The notes beneath the pieces were generated by a model. That model was not told where the DNA came from. It saw only the letters and a program-made list of their open reading frames with translations, and searched no databases. From Burkholderiales bacterium (GTDB lineage: Bacteria > Pseudomonadota > Gammaproteobacteria > Burkholderiales > JAHFRG01), in contig DATIXX010000032.1 in assembly GCA_035518095.1 (NCBI GenBank), positions 1 through 64,000 on the forward strand: a stretch of 64,000 bases of DNA. The letters run 5' to 3'. A program made the translations under genes and the position numbers. Below, one piece after another: positions 1 to 8,700 of the stretch (position 1 is its first letter; each line of letters opens with the position of its first letter).

Positions 1-1113
1 CAGCTCGTCGACAGTCAAGGTAAGCGGTACGTACGAGAAGCGAGCGATTTATTGCGAGGTGTGGCAGAAGCGCAGGCCGACCCCGAAGTGCATTTAGACG
101 GCCTGATCGCCAACGCCAAAAAACTGCTCGGCAAAGACTACGCTGATATTCACCGCTTTGTCCTGACCGAGCAATTGAATGATTGCCGCGACGATCTTTC
201 GGAATTTGGGGTGACTTTCGACGCGTGGTTTTCTGAAAAGTCGCTGTTCGACTCGGGACAGGTGGAACACACCATCGAACTGCTCGAGAAAAAAAAGCAA
301 ATCTATGCTAAAGACGGTGCCAAGTGGTTCAGTTCCAGCAAATTCGGAGATGAAAAAGACCGCGTAGTGCTGCGCGAAAACGGTGAGTTCACTTACTTCG
401 CCGGCGATATCGCGTACCACCTCGATAAGTTTGAACGCGGGTTCGAACGCGTGATCGATATCTGGGGAGCGGACCACCACGGGTATGTGGCGCGCCTCAA
501 GGGCGCATTGCAGGCTCTCGGGTTCGATGCGGACAGGCTGACCGTAGCGCTTGTGCAATTCGCGGTGCTCTACCGTAGCGGCAAGAAAGTCTCGATGTCC
601 ACCCGCGCCGGCGAATTCGTAACGCTTCGCGAACTGCGGCAGGAAGTCGGTAACGACGCCGCCCGCTTTTTCTACGTGTTGCGCAAAAGCGACCAGCATC
701 TCGACTTTGACCTCGACCTTGCAAAATCGCAAAGCAACGAAAACCCGGTTTACTACGTGCAGTATGCGCATGCCCGGATTTGCAGCGTACTGGAGGAATG
801 GGGCGGAGATGAGGCGAAGCTCAAGCTTGCAGACATGGCTCCGTTAACCAGCGCCCACGAGCTTGCGCTGCTGCAGCGCTTGATCGAATACCCTGAAATC
901 GTTGAAGGCGCAGCGCGGGACTTTTCTCCGCACCTTATCGCGTTTTATCTCAAAGAACTGGCCGCCGAATTTCACAGCTATTACAATGCAACGCGGTTTC
1001 TGGTGCCGGAAGCACAAATCAGGAATGCGCGTCTGGCGCTGGTAGCTGCAGTCCGGCAGGTCTTGCGCAACGGGCTTGGCCTGGTAGGTGTAAGCTGTCC
1101 CAAAAAAATGTAG
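1..1113 (+). CDS. argS: Arginyl-tRNA synthetase, C-terminal part (5' end outside window)
   Basis: Class I aminoacyl-tRNA synthetase charging tRNA-Arg in the cytoplasm. The frame is open from the first base, so the gene is cut by the window edge; about 370 C-terminal residues are present. Visible landmarks are the ADHHGY segment of the Rossmann catalytic core, the KMSKS-equivalent loop reading KVSMSTR, and the all-helical anticodon-binding domain ending shortly before the stop. This arrangement is specific to ArgS. The next gene starts 3 bp downstream, so argS probably heads the argS-SPOR-dsbA-SDR transcription unit seen in many betaproteobacteria. Confidence 0.97.
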   Translation, partial: QLVDSQGKRYVREASDLLRGVAEAQADPEVHLDGLIANAKKLLGKDYADIHRFVLTEQLNDCRDDLSEFGVTFDAWFSEKSLFDSGQVEHTIELLEKKKQIYAKDGAKWFSSSKFGDEKDRVVLRENGEFTYFAGDIAYHLDKFERGFERVIDIWGADHHGYVARLKGALQALGFDADRLTVALVQFAVLYRSGKKVSMSTRAGEFVTLRELRQEVGNDAARFFYVLRKSDQHLDFDLDLAKSQSNENPVYYVQYAHARICSVLEEWGGDEAKLKLADMAPLTSAHELALLQRLIEYPEIVEGAARDFSPHLIAFYLKELAAEFHSYYNATRFLVPEAQIRNARLALVAAVRQVLRNGLGLVGVSCPKKM

Positions 1114-1116
1114 GAT

Positions 1117-1737
1117 ATGCAGGTGTCTAGGGATTACAAATCCGATTCTATCGTGTCGAATTCGGGCAATACTACCAGCGCATTTTTTCTCGGCCTTTTT
1201 GTCGGGCTGATTCTCGGTTTGACTACCGCTTTGGTCGTTGCGTGGTACGTCAACAAAGTGCCCAGCCCTTTTTTGAGCCATGAAAAAACCACGCCGAGCT
1301 TGCCCGGCCCCGAATCGAAAATCCCACCGCCCGTTCAGCAAGCCGCACCCAAGCCAGAGGAAAAACAAGCCAAGGTGCCGGCGAAGGAAAAACCGCGCTT
1401 CGATTTTTACAAAATCCTCCCGGGAATTGAGGAACCGGTGACTGAAAAAGAATTGAAACAGACCGCGAAACAGCCCGGCGCGTCCAAGGATGTTTATTAT
1501 TTGCAGGCAGGCGCTTTTCAAGATATGTCCCAAGCGGACAACCTGAAGGCCAAGCTCGCGTTAATTGGCGTTGAAGCCAAGATACAAAGCGCCACGTTGG
1601 GTGATAAAGGCGTATGGCACCGGGTTCGGGTCGGACCCTACACCAACGTGGACGACCTCAACCGGATGCGCGCTAACTTGAAGCAGAACGGCATCGATAC
1701 CAGCCTGATCAAGGTTCACCCAACCCCCGCAGGGTAG
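1117..1737 (+). CDS. SPOR domain-containing inner-membrane protein (FtsN-like)
   Basis: 206-residue protein with a short cytoplasmic N-terminus, one membrane helix around residues 23-44, a Pro/Lys/Glu-rich periplasmic linker, and a C-terminal SPOR domain from about residue 125 (starting near YYLQAGAF, with the RVGPY segment typical of the fold). SPOR domains bind denuded glycan strands at the division septum, so a role in cell division or peptidoglycan remodelling is likely; it may be the local FtsN counterpart, but this is inference. It starts 3 bp after the argS stop and is followed 26 bp later by dsbA. The ATG has only a close-set AGGAT in front; GTG two codons on is possible. Confidence 0.85.
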   Translation: MQVSRDYKSDSIVSNSGNTTSAFFLGLFVGLILGLTTALVVAWYVNKVPSPFLSHEKTTPSLPGPESKIPPPVQQAAPKPEEKQAKVPAKEKPRFDFYKILPGIEEPVTEKELKQTAKQPGASKDVYYLQAGAFQDMSQADNLKAKLALIGVEAKIQSATLGDKGVWHRVRVGPYTNVDDLNRMRANLKQNGIDTSLIKVHPTPAG

Positions 1738-1763
1738 CGGGTAGAAATCAACAGGAGATGTGA

Positions 1764-2402
1764 ATGAAACGAATGCAGTGTTTTCTTTTCTTGTGCGCGC
1801 TTTTTTTCGCGAATACCGCCTTCGCTGCCACTCCAGTAGCGATGAAAGACTATCGTACGTATGTACCGCCCCAACCCACCGAGAGCGGTAACAAAATCGA
1901 GGTCATCGAATTTTTCTACTACGGCTGCCCGCATTGCTTTGCCCTTGAGCCTTATATCAATAAATGGCTGAGCAACGCTCCGAAGGACGTAGCCTTCCGC
2001 CGCATCCCCGCAGTGTTTAGCAATGACTGGATACCTCTTGCCAAAACTTTTTACGCCCTGGACGCCCTTGGCGAGCTTAATCGATTAAACGACGCCGTGT
2101 ACGTCGCCATTCATGTCAAACACATCGATCTAAGCCAGGAGCAAACTTTGTTTGACTGGGTAGCGCAACAGGGCATAGATCGCAAGAAATTCGCAGATGT
2201 TTACAATTCCTTTTCGGTAAAAAACCGGGCGGAGTTTGCAAAAACATTGACTTCGACTTACGCGATAGAGGGGACGCCGTCACTAGTAGTCGACGGTAAA
2301 TACCTCACTTCGCCGTCAATGACCGGCTCGTATCAAAACGTCATGCAGGTGCTCGAACAGCTGATAAACATGGCGCGGCAGGAGCGTTCTTCTAAACACT
2401 GA
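1764..2402 (+). CDS. dsbA: Thiol:disulfide interchange protein DsbA
   Basis: Periplasmic disulfide oxidase of 212 residues. Residues 1-21 form a signal peptide ending FANTAFA. The mature protein has a thioredoxin fold with the DsbA active site CPHC (in the context YYGCPHCF) and the cis-proline loop in EGTPSLVV. The start is set by a good Shine-Dalgarno AGGAG 7 bp upstream of the ATG. The stop codon TGA overlaps the ATG of the next gene. The partner DsbB is not in the window. The family is known to introduce disulfides into exported proteins and to be reoxidised by DsbB. Confidence 0.95.
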   Translation: MKRMQCFLFLCALFFANTAFAATPVAMKDYRTYVPPQPTESGNKIEVIEFFYYGCPHCFALEPYINKWLSNAPKDVAFRRIPAVFSNDWIPLAKTFYALDALGELNRLNDAVYVAIHVKHIDLSQEQTLFDWVAQQGIDRKKFADVYNSFSVKNRAEFAKTLTSTYAIEGTPSLVVDGKYLTSPSMTGSYQNVMQVLEQLINMARQERSSKH

Positions 2403-3163
2403 TGGCGGTTAAAGTGGTGATTACTGGTGCGACGAGCGGCATCGGCGAAGCGCTGGCGCGCGAATACGCGAAACAGGGCGCGACCCTGGCCTTGATTGCG
2501 CGGCGTGGGCAGGTTCTTGCCCAGCTTAAAGATTCGCTTTCCACCACCTGCTTCACTTACGTAGCAGATGTCCGGGATACGCGGGCAATGCAACAGGCAG
2601 CTGCCGATTTCGTCGAGGAGCGCGGTTGTCCCGATGTGGTGATCGCCAATGCCGGGATAAGCCGCGGCACCCTTACTGAATGCCCGCAAGATTTGGAGGC
2701 GTTCGAGGCCATTCTCGATACCAATGTCGCAGGCATGTTGAAAACATTTCACCCTTTCCTGGACGGCATGCGGCGGCAAAGGCACGGTATGCTTGTGGGG
2801 ATTGCCAGTATCGCCGGATTCCGCGGGTTGCCCGGCGCAGGAGCTTATTCGGCTTCCAAAGCGGCAGCGATCCGCTATCTGGAAAGCCTGCGGGTGGAGC
2901 TGCGCGGCAGCGGGGTAGGAGTGCTGACGGTTTGCCCGGGTTATATTGCGACGCCAATGACTGCGAACAACCCGTACCCGATGATGTTTATTATCAGCGC
3001 GGAACAAGCCGCGAGAAAAATCGTCCGCGCCATAGAACGCCGCAGGAAATTCTTGATCATTCCGTGGCAAATGGCGATTCTCGGTCGAATTTTTAGTATT
3101 CTTCCGCTCTGGCTTTACGACCGTGCGCTCTCAAAAGCGCCGCGCAAGCCGCGAGACTTTTAG
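2402..3163 (+). CDS. SDR family oxidoreductase
   Basis: Classical short-chain dehydrogenase/reductase of 253 residues. The N-terminal TGATSGIGEA motif (TGxxxGxG) binds NAD(P), NAG appears in ANAGIS, and the catalytic YSASK gives YxxxK. The C-terminus is hydrophobic (around LPLWLYDRAL) as in SDRs that sit at the membrane. The substrate cannot be read from sequence. Its ATG overlaps the dsbA stop, so the two are likely translationally coupled. The gene ends 4 bp before the convergent DUF167 gene. Confidence 0.9.
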   Translation: MAVKVVITGATSGIGEALAREYAKQGATLALIARRGQVLAQLKDSLSTTCFTYVADVRDTRAMQQAAADFVEERGCPDVVIANAGISRGTLTECPQDLEAFEAILDTNVAGMLKTFHPFLDGMRRQRHGMLVGIASIAGFRGLPGAGAYSASKAAAIRYLESLRVELRGSGVGVLTVCPGYIATPMTANNPYPMMFIISAEQAARKIVRAIERRRKFLIIPWQMAILGRIFSILPLWLYDRALSKAPRKPRDF

Positions 3164-3167
3164 CTTT

Positions 3168-3428
3168 TCAATTTGCCGCAAGCCGGTGTTTAACGTCCAG
3201 CTCGCTCAGTTCGCTGATTTCCACCAGTTTTCTTGCCGAGCCGAAGCCAGACACGACACGCACATTTTGCTTGGGCAACCCAAGCTTGGCGGCGATTACT
3301 TCCTGCGCAGCGCGGTTGGCTTTGCCTTTCTCCGGAGCGGATTTCACGCAGACCTTAAGGGTATCGCCGATCCATCCCGCAATGCTGGCACGCGACGACC
3401 TGGGCACGACTTTGATTTTGAGCTTCAT
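3168..3428 (-). CDS. yggU: DUF167 / YggU family protein
   Basis: 86-residue protein of the small DUF167 (UPF0235, YggU) family. The family pattern is clear: an N-terminal strand [11 protein letters not shown], the central AAPxxGKANxA-type segment here reading [12 protein letters not shown], and [10 protein letters not shown] before the end. Family members fold as a small alpha/beta domain; the molecular role is not established. The ATG overlaps the stop of the upstream macrodomain gene as ATGA, implying translational coupling in a lipase-macrodomain-yggU unit. In many proteobacteria yggU follows yggT, which is absent here. Confidence 0.88.
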   Translation of the reverse strand: MKLKIKVVPRSSRASIAGWIGDTLKVCVKSAPEKGKANRAAQEVIAAKLGLPKQNVRVVSGFGSARKLVEISELSELDVKHRLAAN

Positions 3429-3943
3429 CGTTTTTCCGCCAATTCCTGCAAATAAGCCCGATAGACCAGCTCGTCAAAACACACGAAATGCACCATCTGC
3501 AACGATGGCCAAGCCTGCAAGGCGATCGTGGTTTCGGCAACCGCTATAGCACAGGCCTGCGCGACGGGGTAAGCATATACGCCGCAGCCGATCGCGGGAA
3601 AAGCAATGGATTTAACTCCGTGCTCATACGCAAGTTTGAAACTTTCGCGATAACATGAAGCCAACAATGCCGGCTCGCCGCTTTGGCCGCCTTGCCACAC
3701 CGGACCAACTGTATGAATAACGTGGCGGGCTTTCAGGCGGTAGCCTTTAGTGATTTTAGCCAAGCCCGTGCTGCAACCACCCAGCGTGCGGCATTCGGCC
3801 AGCAGTTGCGGTCCCGCCGCGCGATGAATGGCGCCGTCAACGCCGCCACCGCCCAGTAGCGAATTATTGGCGGCATTTACTATTGCATCCACATCAAATG
3901 AAGTTATATCTCCCTTTAATACTTTGATGCGGTGGTCCGTCAT
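3425..3943 (-). CDS. Macrodomain protein (O-acetyl-ADP-ribose deacetylase, YmdB type)
   Basis: 172-residue single macrodomain. The N-terminus IKVLKGDIT, the [17 protein letters not shown] loop and the following IHRAAG are the hallmarks of the MacroD/YmdB class, which removes acetyl from O-acetyl-ADP-ribose and can also cleave mono-ADP-ribose from protein. The Asn and GGGG-VD residues lining the active site are intact, so activity is expected. It lies 16 bp downstream of a class 3 lipase gene and overlaps yggU by 4 bp (ATGA). No ADP-ribosyltransferase or sirtuin is seen in the window. Confidence 0.93.
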   Translation of the reverse strand: MTDHRIKVLKGDITSFDVDAIVNAANNSLLGGGGVDGAIHRAAGPQLLAECRTLGGCSTGLAKITKGYRLKARHVIHTVGPVWQGGQSGEPALLASCYRESFKLAYEHGVKSIAFPAIGCGVYAYPVAQACAIAVAETTIALQAWPSLQMVHFVCFDELVYRAYLQELAEKR

Positions 3944-3959
3944 CGCTTACCTTCTTATC

Positions 3960-4922
3960 TCATGTCAGTTTTCGGACATATTCAATGATCCGGTGATTCG
4001 AGAAAATTTTTGGACGCAGGCCGCCTGCCACCCAGTCAAAAGGTAAGATCATGAATAGGAGCCCAACGCATGTGATCACCGAACCGGCAACAAACAGCAA
4101 GTGAGCTTTCCTCCCGTCGGTACAGCTCCCTTTCCGTGTCAAGTAGACCAGGGTGCCGAAATGGCGAAAACCCCAGAATGCAGACGGCACTCTGGGCACG
4201 ATATCGGTGGAATTCACGATTCTAAAGACCGGTATGTTCCTGCGGTCAAGCGCGCGCGCAAGTTCCGAATCGGCGACGCGAGGACAGCCGAATGTATATA
4301 GCATTGCGGGAGGCCGCGGGCATGCGGCAAGACATGCAAGCGCGCCGCCCAGGCTGTGTCCGGTCATGAACACCGGAATATCGCGCCAGCTATTTTCTTC
4401 AATAATATCGTAAAGCGCATCGCTTATCCCTTTTGCCCCGTACCATCTTGGCGCTTGCATTTGCCCCTTGGGAGCGAATCCGTCAATGGCTACGCCCCAC
4501 GCGACTTTCAACGCATAAATGAATCCGGTGTGGGCCCGATATGAAACGCGGTCCGTTTCCGAAGCAGTCAGTACCGGATACAGCTCATCCGGCAATGTCG
4601 ATTTGAAGATTGCCACATCGGTCAGAATGTCTGCCCAGTCCTTTTCAGTGCCGCGAAACGCGAGCACCGCAAATTGCCCCAGGCCGGAAGTGCCGGGGTG
4701 CGAAGCCAAGTAGCCCTGTGTCGCAAGCGTGTCGAAGAAGATCACGAATTCAAATCCCGCATTCGCGAGCTCGTCGTACACGCGACGCTTGTTTTCGTAT
4801 GCCAATCTGGAACATTCAGCGAGCCACCAGGCAATGTCCCTATCAAAGCCTTTGCGCGTTGGATTGAAATCCGGCCGCACTTTGCCCGCTTTCTGAAAGT
4901 AAGACGAGCCTGCGTTGGTCAT
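3960..4922 (-). CDS. Lipase class 3 family protein with a C-terminal membrane segment
   Basis: 320-residue alpha/beta hydrolase of the Lipase_3 group. The nucleophile elbow is GHSLGGAL, the probable catalytic Asp is in [10 protein letters not shown], and the catalytic His in GFRHFG, so the triad looks complete. A hydrophobic stretch near residues 275-296 ([18 protein letters not shown]) precedes the terminal [11 protein letters not shown], a layout seen in membrane-tethered bacterial members. No signal peptide. Substrate (phospholipid, triglyceride or other ester) cannot be told. ATG chosen because GGAG lies 6 bp upstream. First gene of a three-gene unit with the macrodomain and yggU genes. 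Confidence 0.85.
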   Translation of the reverse strand: MTNAGSSYFQKAGKVRPDFNPTRKGFDRDIAWWLAECSRLAYENKRRVYDELANAGFEFVIFFDTLATQGYLASHPGTSGLGQFAVLAFRGTEKDWADILTDVAIFKSTLPDELYPVLTASETDRVSYRAHTGFIYALKVAWGVAIDGFAPKGQMQAPRWYGAKGISDALYDIIEENSWRDIPVFMTGHSLGGALACLAACPRPPAMLYTFGCPRVADSELARALDRRNIPVFRIVNSTDIVPRVPSAFWGFRHFGTLVYLTRKGSCTDGRKAHLLFVAGSVITCVGLLFMILPFDWVAGGLRPKIFSNHRIIEYVRKLT

Positions 4923-5102
4923 GCGATCTCCGGCTGCGCGTTGAATGCCGCCTGCTTACGGCAGGCAGTTCTTGCCGCTGGAAATGCAAAGCAAACATTT
5001 CCAGGGTATTGCTTTCTGCGGCGTGTACGGGTTAAGTTTAGGGCTCTCATATATTTTAACCCGTCAGTCAAAAACCGCCATGCCCCGCTGCGGAGGAACA
5101 AA

Positions 5103-5522
5103 ATGAAAACCTATCGCCATGAACTGCTGTTCAAAACACCGTCCAAGGAGGCGTTCATCAACATTACGCCTCAAATCGAGGAAGCCTTGAAGGCAAGCGG
5201 CGTCAGGGAAGGTCTGGTGTTGGTGAACGCGATGCACATCACTGCTTCGGTTTTTATCAATGATGATGAACGCGGTTTGCACAGCGACTTCACGCGCTTT
5301 CTGGAGGGGCTGGCGCCGCACGACCCGATCAAGCAATACCGCCATAACGATACTGGCGAGGATAATGCCGACGCGCATATCAAGCGCCAGTTATTTGGTC
5401 GGGAAGTCGTCGTGGCGGTGACCGCCGGGAAATTAGACTTTGGTCCGTGGGAGCAGATTTTCTATGGCGAATTTGACGGTCGCCGTCCGAAACGGGTGCT
5501 GGTGAAAATTATCGGGGAGTAG
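5103..5522 (+). CDS. YjbQ / UPF0047 family protein
   Basis: 139-residue protein of the YjbQ family. The reading frame is open much further upstream, but the ATG at 5103 has a strong GGAGGA Shine-Dalgarno and begins right at the conserved domain, so it is the start. The conserved core [12 protein letters not shown] and the GREVVVAV and [13 protein letters not shown] segments are present. Some members are reported to act as a secondary thiamine-phosphate synthase in E. coli, but the native role is uncertain. Monocistronic, convergent with the metallophosphoesterase gene 17 bp away. Confidence 0.9.
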   Translation: MKTYRHELLFKTPSKEAFINITPQIEEALKASGVREGLVLVNAMHITASVFINDDERGLHSDFTRFLEGLAPHDPIKQYRHNDTGEDNADAHIKRQLFGREVVVAVTAGKLDFGPWEQIFYGEFDGRRPKRVLVKIIGE

Positions 5523-5539
5523 TCTTTGACGGCCGACGC

Positions 5540-6289
5540 CTAAATTTCCACCACCAGCCCGGGGTCAAATTTCTTGTTGAGTCTAAGGCCATGGTACCCG
5601 CGCGGGTTACACACCACATGCGTACCCGCTATTTCATAGTCGAATTTGCTGTGCGTCTGGCCGTGCACCCAGAGCGTGATGGGCTTGCCCATAAGGTATT
5701 CCAAGCGGTTGAAATAGGCAGCGTCCGCATGCGTGCGGTCGTCCAGGAATTCGGTCGCAATAGATTGAATAGACGGGGCGTGATGGGTGATCACAACGGT
5801 CTTGCCGTCAAACGGCTCATCGAGTTTCTTCCGCAGCCACGCTTTGAATTCCGCGTGCTTTTTTTGGGTATCCTCGGGACGTAATTTGCGAAGGCCCATC
5901 CCGGCCCTGATTTCGCGGTAATCACTTATCCTGCGGCGCGCATCGGACATGGCCAGCTTAAGATTGCCGGTGGCCGAGAAATCCGTCCAGCAGGTACCTC
6001 CCAAGAAGCGGACGTTGTTCTGAATAGCTTCATCGCATTCAAGCACGTGTACTTTCGTGCCAGCGGCTTTTTGCTTGAGCCGCTGCACCGTGCGATCAAT
6101 GTGCCCCCCATAGAACTCGTAGTTACCCGGAACATAATAGACAGGCACTGAGAAATGCTTCACAGCCCAGTCGATACCGCCTTCTTTTACATGAATGTCC
6201 CCGGCAAGAATGACCGCATCCGCGCCGGTTTGAGGCGGCACAAATTCGCCTAGCTCGACGTGCAGGTTGCTAAGGATATGCAGCTTCAT
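5540..6289 (-). CDS. Metallophosphoesterase family protein with altered metal/active-site motifs
   Basis: 249-residue calcineurin-like phosphoesterase. The five-motif scaffold is recognisable: SNLH at 7-10, GDIH at 30-33, GNYEF at 55-59, THH at 168-170 and HGQTH at 209-213. In active relatives these read SDLH, GD, GNHE, H and GHxH. Thus the first metal Asp is Asn8, the catalytic His of GNHE is Tyr57, and one GHxH His is Gln211, while His10, Asp31, Asn56, His169/170 and His213 remain. The fold is certain; catalysis may be lost or changed. Single gene, diverging from a small membrane-protein gene across 352 bp. Confidence 0.85.
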   Translation of the reverse strand: MKLHILSNLHVELGEFVPPQTGADAVILAGDIHVKEGGIDWAVKHFSVPVYYVPGNYEFYGGHIDRTVQRLKQKAAGTKVHVLECDEAIQNNVRFLGGTCWTDFSATGNLKLAMSDARRRISDYREIRAGMGLRKLRPEDTQKKHAEFKAWLRKKLDEPFDGKTVVITHHAPSIQSIATEFLDDRTHADAAYFNRLEYLMGKPITLWVHGQTHSKFDYEIAGTHVVCNPRGYHGLRLNKKFDPGLVVEI

Positions 6290-6641
6290 GTTCTCGCCAG
6301 AATTGCTTTCAGTTCACTTGAAGCCACAGTTTATCTCGGGACACGATTTGCCGTAAGCCCCTACACACGGTATGGTGCGCCGAACAACGGCGTTCAGTCA
6401 CTCTCGCGCGATCCCGGAGCCTCTGAAGGCAGTCTTGGGCTACAGCGCCCGCAAAAAAGCCTAAAAATCTATCCAGGTCTAGTTTAATTCTTTTTTGCCA
6501 ATGATCGATCTCAGATAACCGGCACGATTAGGGTATTCTATTGCTAATATTCTGGCTTGCGGGGTATTCACATGTTGCGAATCTTATCCAAAAGATTGAC
6601 AGGTGTATCGCATAGCGCGTTAAGTCTCTCGGAGAAATAAT
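6290..6641. other. Intergenic region (352 bp) between divergent genes
   Basis: Separates the metallophosphoesterase gene (-) from the small membrane-protein gene (+). No convincing ORF or RNA gene. A TTGACA at 6596-6601 could be a -35 element for the small gene, but the matching -10 (GTTAAG after 17 bp) is poor. The remainder shows nothing I can assign. Confidence 0.5.
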
Positions 6642-6815
6642 ATGCTAAGCCTTGTATTATCGACGATAGCCTTCTTTGTCGCGGGCTATTACTTCCGGCG
6701 CTATCTGGACGATATGGGCATGCCAAAAGGCATGACACGCAATCTCTTGATATTCTGCTTGGCGTTCGTGGTATCTTCCGGCGTCGCGTATATCGTCACC
6801 TGGGCCGCTTCCTGA
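6642..6815 (+). CDS. Small membrane protein, 57 residues, function unknown
   Basis: Short gene with ATG preceded by GGAG about 8 bp upstream. The product is MLSLVLSTIAFFVAGYYF at the N-terminus, a charged middle (RRYLDDMGMPKGMTR), and a second hydrophobic stretch from about residue 34 to 55 ending YIVTWAAS. This predicts two membrane helices joined by a positively charged loop, which would face the cytoplasm. I do not recognise the family. It stands alone, divergent from the metallophosphoesterase gene and convergent with doxX 147 bp away. Its hydrophobic pattern and ribosome-binding site argue that it is real. Confidence 0.6.
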   Translation: MLSLVLSTIAFFVAGYYFRRYLDDMGMPKGMTRNLLIFCLAFVVSSGVAYIVTWAAS

Positions 6816-6962
6816 CCGCGTAGATATGCAGTTATGATTGCCCTAATTCGCACGTCCGTCCGCAATATTCCGACCTGGGGCAGGGACCCGCAAGTGAAGA
6901 TGAACCGTGTGGCGACTTCTCGCAGCTGCAATGGCGCCATTGCCTAGAGCCTAAACTTAACT

Positions 6963-7355
6963 TCATCCTTTCCGGATTTGATCAATACTCCATACGCCAC
7001 CCCCGGCAACCGACAGGTAAAGAAATACAAAGCAATACAGCACCGCCAACTCACCGTGGTTGAGCGCGGGATAGATGCCCTGTGGGGCGTGCGCAATGAA
7101 ATACGCGAAGGCCATTTCTCCGGACAGAATGAACGCAACCGGTCGGGTGAACAGGCCCAACAGAACCAGAAAGCCGCCGAAGAGCTCGAGAACACCGGCA
7201 AATCCAATGAGCGAAAGCAGCTTAAGCTCGGCGAAAGCCGGAGAAGGTGGAAAAGCTAGGAGTTTCATTGATCCGTGCTCCATGAAGAGCAATGCAGTGA
7301 CGATGCGCAGAACACTGAGCAGACGCGGCGACCAGCGCATGTACAATGTATCCAT
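6963..7355 (-). CDS. DoxX family membrane protein
   Basis: Four-helix inner-membrane protein of the DoxX family, about 130 residues. The family signature LRIVTALLFMEHGSMKL opens the first helix, followed by GFAGVLELFGGFLVLLGL in the second and GEMAFAYFIAHAPQG before the last helices. DoxX relatives are linked to redox or stress functions, but no biochemical role can be assigned here. An ATG at 7364 exists, but GGGGAGG ends 1 bp in front of it; the ATG at 7355 has that same site at 10 bp and is preferred. Downstream of the outer-membrane protein gene on the same strand. Confidence 0.85.
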   Translation of the reverse strand: MDTLYMRWSPRLLSVLRIVTALLFMEHGSMKLLAFPPSPAFAELKLLSLIGFAGVLELFGGFLVLLGLFTRPVAFILSGEMAFAYFIAHAPQGIYPALNHGELAVLYCFVFLYLSVAGGGVWSIDQIRKG

Positions 7356-7500
7356 CCCGGACATACCTCCCCTTCGGTCAGAAATAATTCAAGTACTCTA
7401 GCACAACGCCTCGATTTTCATGCCCATCACTGGAAATTGAATGGCGCCGATCCTCAGTCGCCCCGCATCCGCATCGGGTCGCAGCGTCCTTAAATCGGCG

Positions 7501-8379
7501 TCAGAATTCGTATTCGATCTGAGCACGTAAATTCTGGCTGGGCGCGTTGTTCGACTTCACAAACAGAAATGCCGCGTTATACCGGATCGACTGGCGGCCT
7601 CCCAAAGCAAATTTTCCAAATATGGCGGGCCCCATGCGATGCTGTGGCGAAGGCTCGTCAATAGCATCCCAACTGTTCCAACTCCCCACATCGCCGAATC
7701 CCTGAAAACCGAATTCAATCTTTGGCTGCCACCGGTATTTGGCCTGCCACTGATAACCGTATTCCGCGCGCTGCGAGGAATGACTTCCAAAAATTTGTGT
7801 AAGCAGAAAATTGGCGTTTAGTTGCACTTTGCCCACATCTTTTTGAAAAAGTGGGCCGGCGACTACTTGATATCCTCCCTGGAGATCGTTTGGTTTCTCG
7901 ATCTCCACTATCAAGCCCATATCTAGAGGATATTGGCCGGGTTCTGTCAGCTGAAATTTGTTTTCCCACTCCCAGGCATCGAAATGCGCTCCGCGATCGC
8001 TGGTATCCTGAAATACCGAATAAAATTCGGTAAACCAGCTTTGCGTCAGCCCAAAACCAAAACCTATGGAGGCGGCGCTGGTCCGGCCTTCGTCGGACTG
8101 CTTCCATGTACCTAATTTGAGATCTATCTCACGTTCGCCATACTCAACGGCCGGCAGAAATATATAGTCGTTTGGCTCGCCGGCGGCTGCGGCCAGCGGA
8201 ATAACTGCAAATACTAAGGCGCACGCAATCTGGCGACAGCGCGTCGAGCTTACACTTTTAGTGTGCTCAATAAAGAGGGGTGGCCGGGTCCCGGCGTTTA
8301 CGATAGATCCTCCAGGTTGAGCGGCGATTTTCAAAGCCGACAAGAAAAAGCCGCCAAATAATTTGGCTTGATTTAACAC
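7501..8379 (-). CDS. Putative outer-membrane beta-barrel protein, function unknown
   Basis: About 292 residues. After a long basic N-terminal region comes a signal-peptide core ALVFAVIPLAAAA followed by GEPND. The mature part alternates polar and aromatic residues in repeated amphipathic strands (for example KIEFGFQGFGDVG, KYRWQP) and ends with QIEYEF, a C-terminal Phe typical of outer-membrane proteins recognised by BAM. I do not recognise a named family. The GTG at 8379 is preferred because AGGGAGG lies 6 bp upstream; an ATG at 8406 lacks this. It is downstream of the cupredoxin-FTR1 pair, separated by 321 bp. Confidence 0.7.
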   Translation of the reverse strand: MLNQAKLFGGFFLSALKIAAQPGGSIVNAGTRPPLFIEHTKSVSSTRCRQIACALVFAVIPLAAAAGEPNDYIFLPAVEYGEREIDLKLGTWKQSDEGRTSAASIGFGFGLTQSWFTEFYSVFQDTSDRGAHFDAWEWENKFQLTEPGQYPLDMGLIVEIEKPNDLQGGYQVVAGPLFQKDVGKVQLNANFLLTQIFGSHSSQRAEYGYQWQAKYRWQPKIEFGFQGFGDVGSWNSWDAIDEPSPQHRMGPAIFGKFALGGRQSIRYNAAFLFVKSNNAPSQNLRAQIEYEF

Positions 8380-8700
8380 AGCCAGCCTCCCTCTCTGATG
8401 CGGCATGGATCGTATTACTGGCTGGCTGCTTTGTGCCGGTGACGGCGTGGCTGGCTGGCTAAAATGGACGCGTCTGCAAATATTAGACTACTTTGTGAGT
8501 ATCAACTTTCCTGACGCAGTGATCCTCAAACGGTATTCTTGGCGACCGTGCTGTATGATGATTAGGCGCTTGCCTTTCATAAGTTGCCCGCTCGCAATTT
8601 TGATTGCGTTATCCGCGCCAGGTGCCTGTGGGTATCGTGTCTCCGCATCAATCGTGCTCATGGTATACCGATCCCGAACGTTTTCTGGACGCTGGCACGC
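8380..8700. other. Intergenic region (321 bp) between FTR1 and the outer-membrane protein gene
   Basis: Contains the Shine-Dalgarno for the gene at 7501-8379. Small plus-strand frames exist but have no ribosome-binding site or family resemblance. A weak minus-strand promoter (TTGATA with TATTTG 17 bp on) is possible. Short GGCTGGCT repeats occur near 8418-8460. Nothing else is supportable. Confidence 0.45.

Noticed and set aside
4674-5102. Upstream extension of the yjbQ frame by 143 codons
   Set aside because: It is antisense to the lipase gene start and lacks similarity to the family; the strong Shine-Dalgarno is at the downstream ATG.
6816-6962. Short plus-strand frame of 37 codons after the small membrane-protein gene
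   Set aside because: No ribosome-binding site and no hydrophobic or domain pattern.
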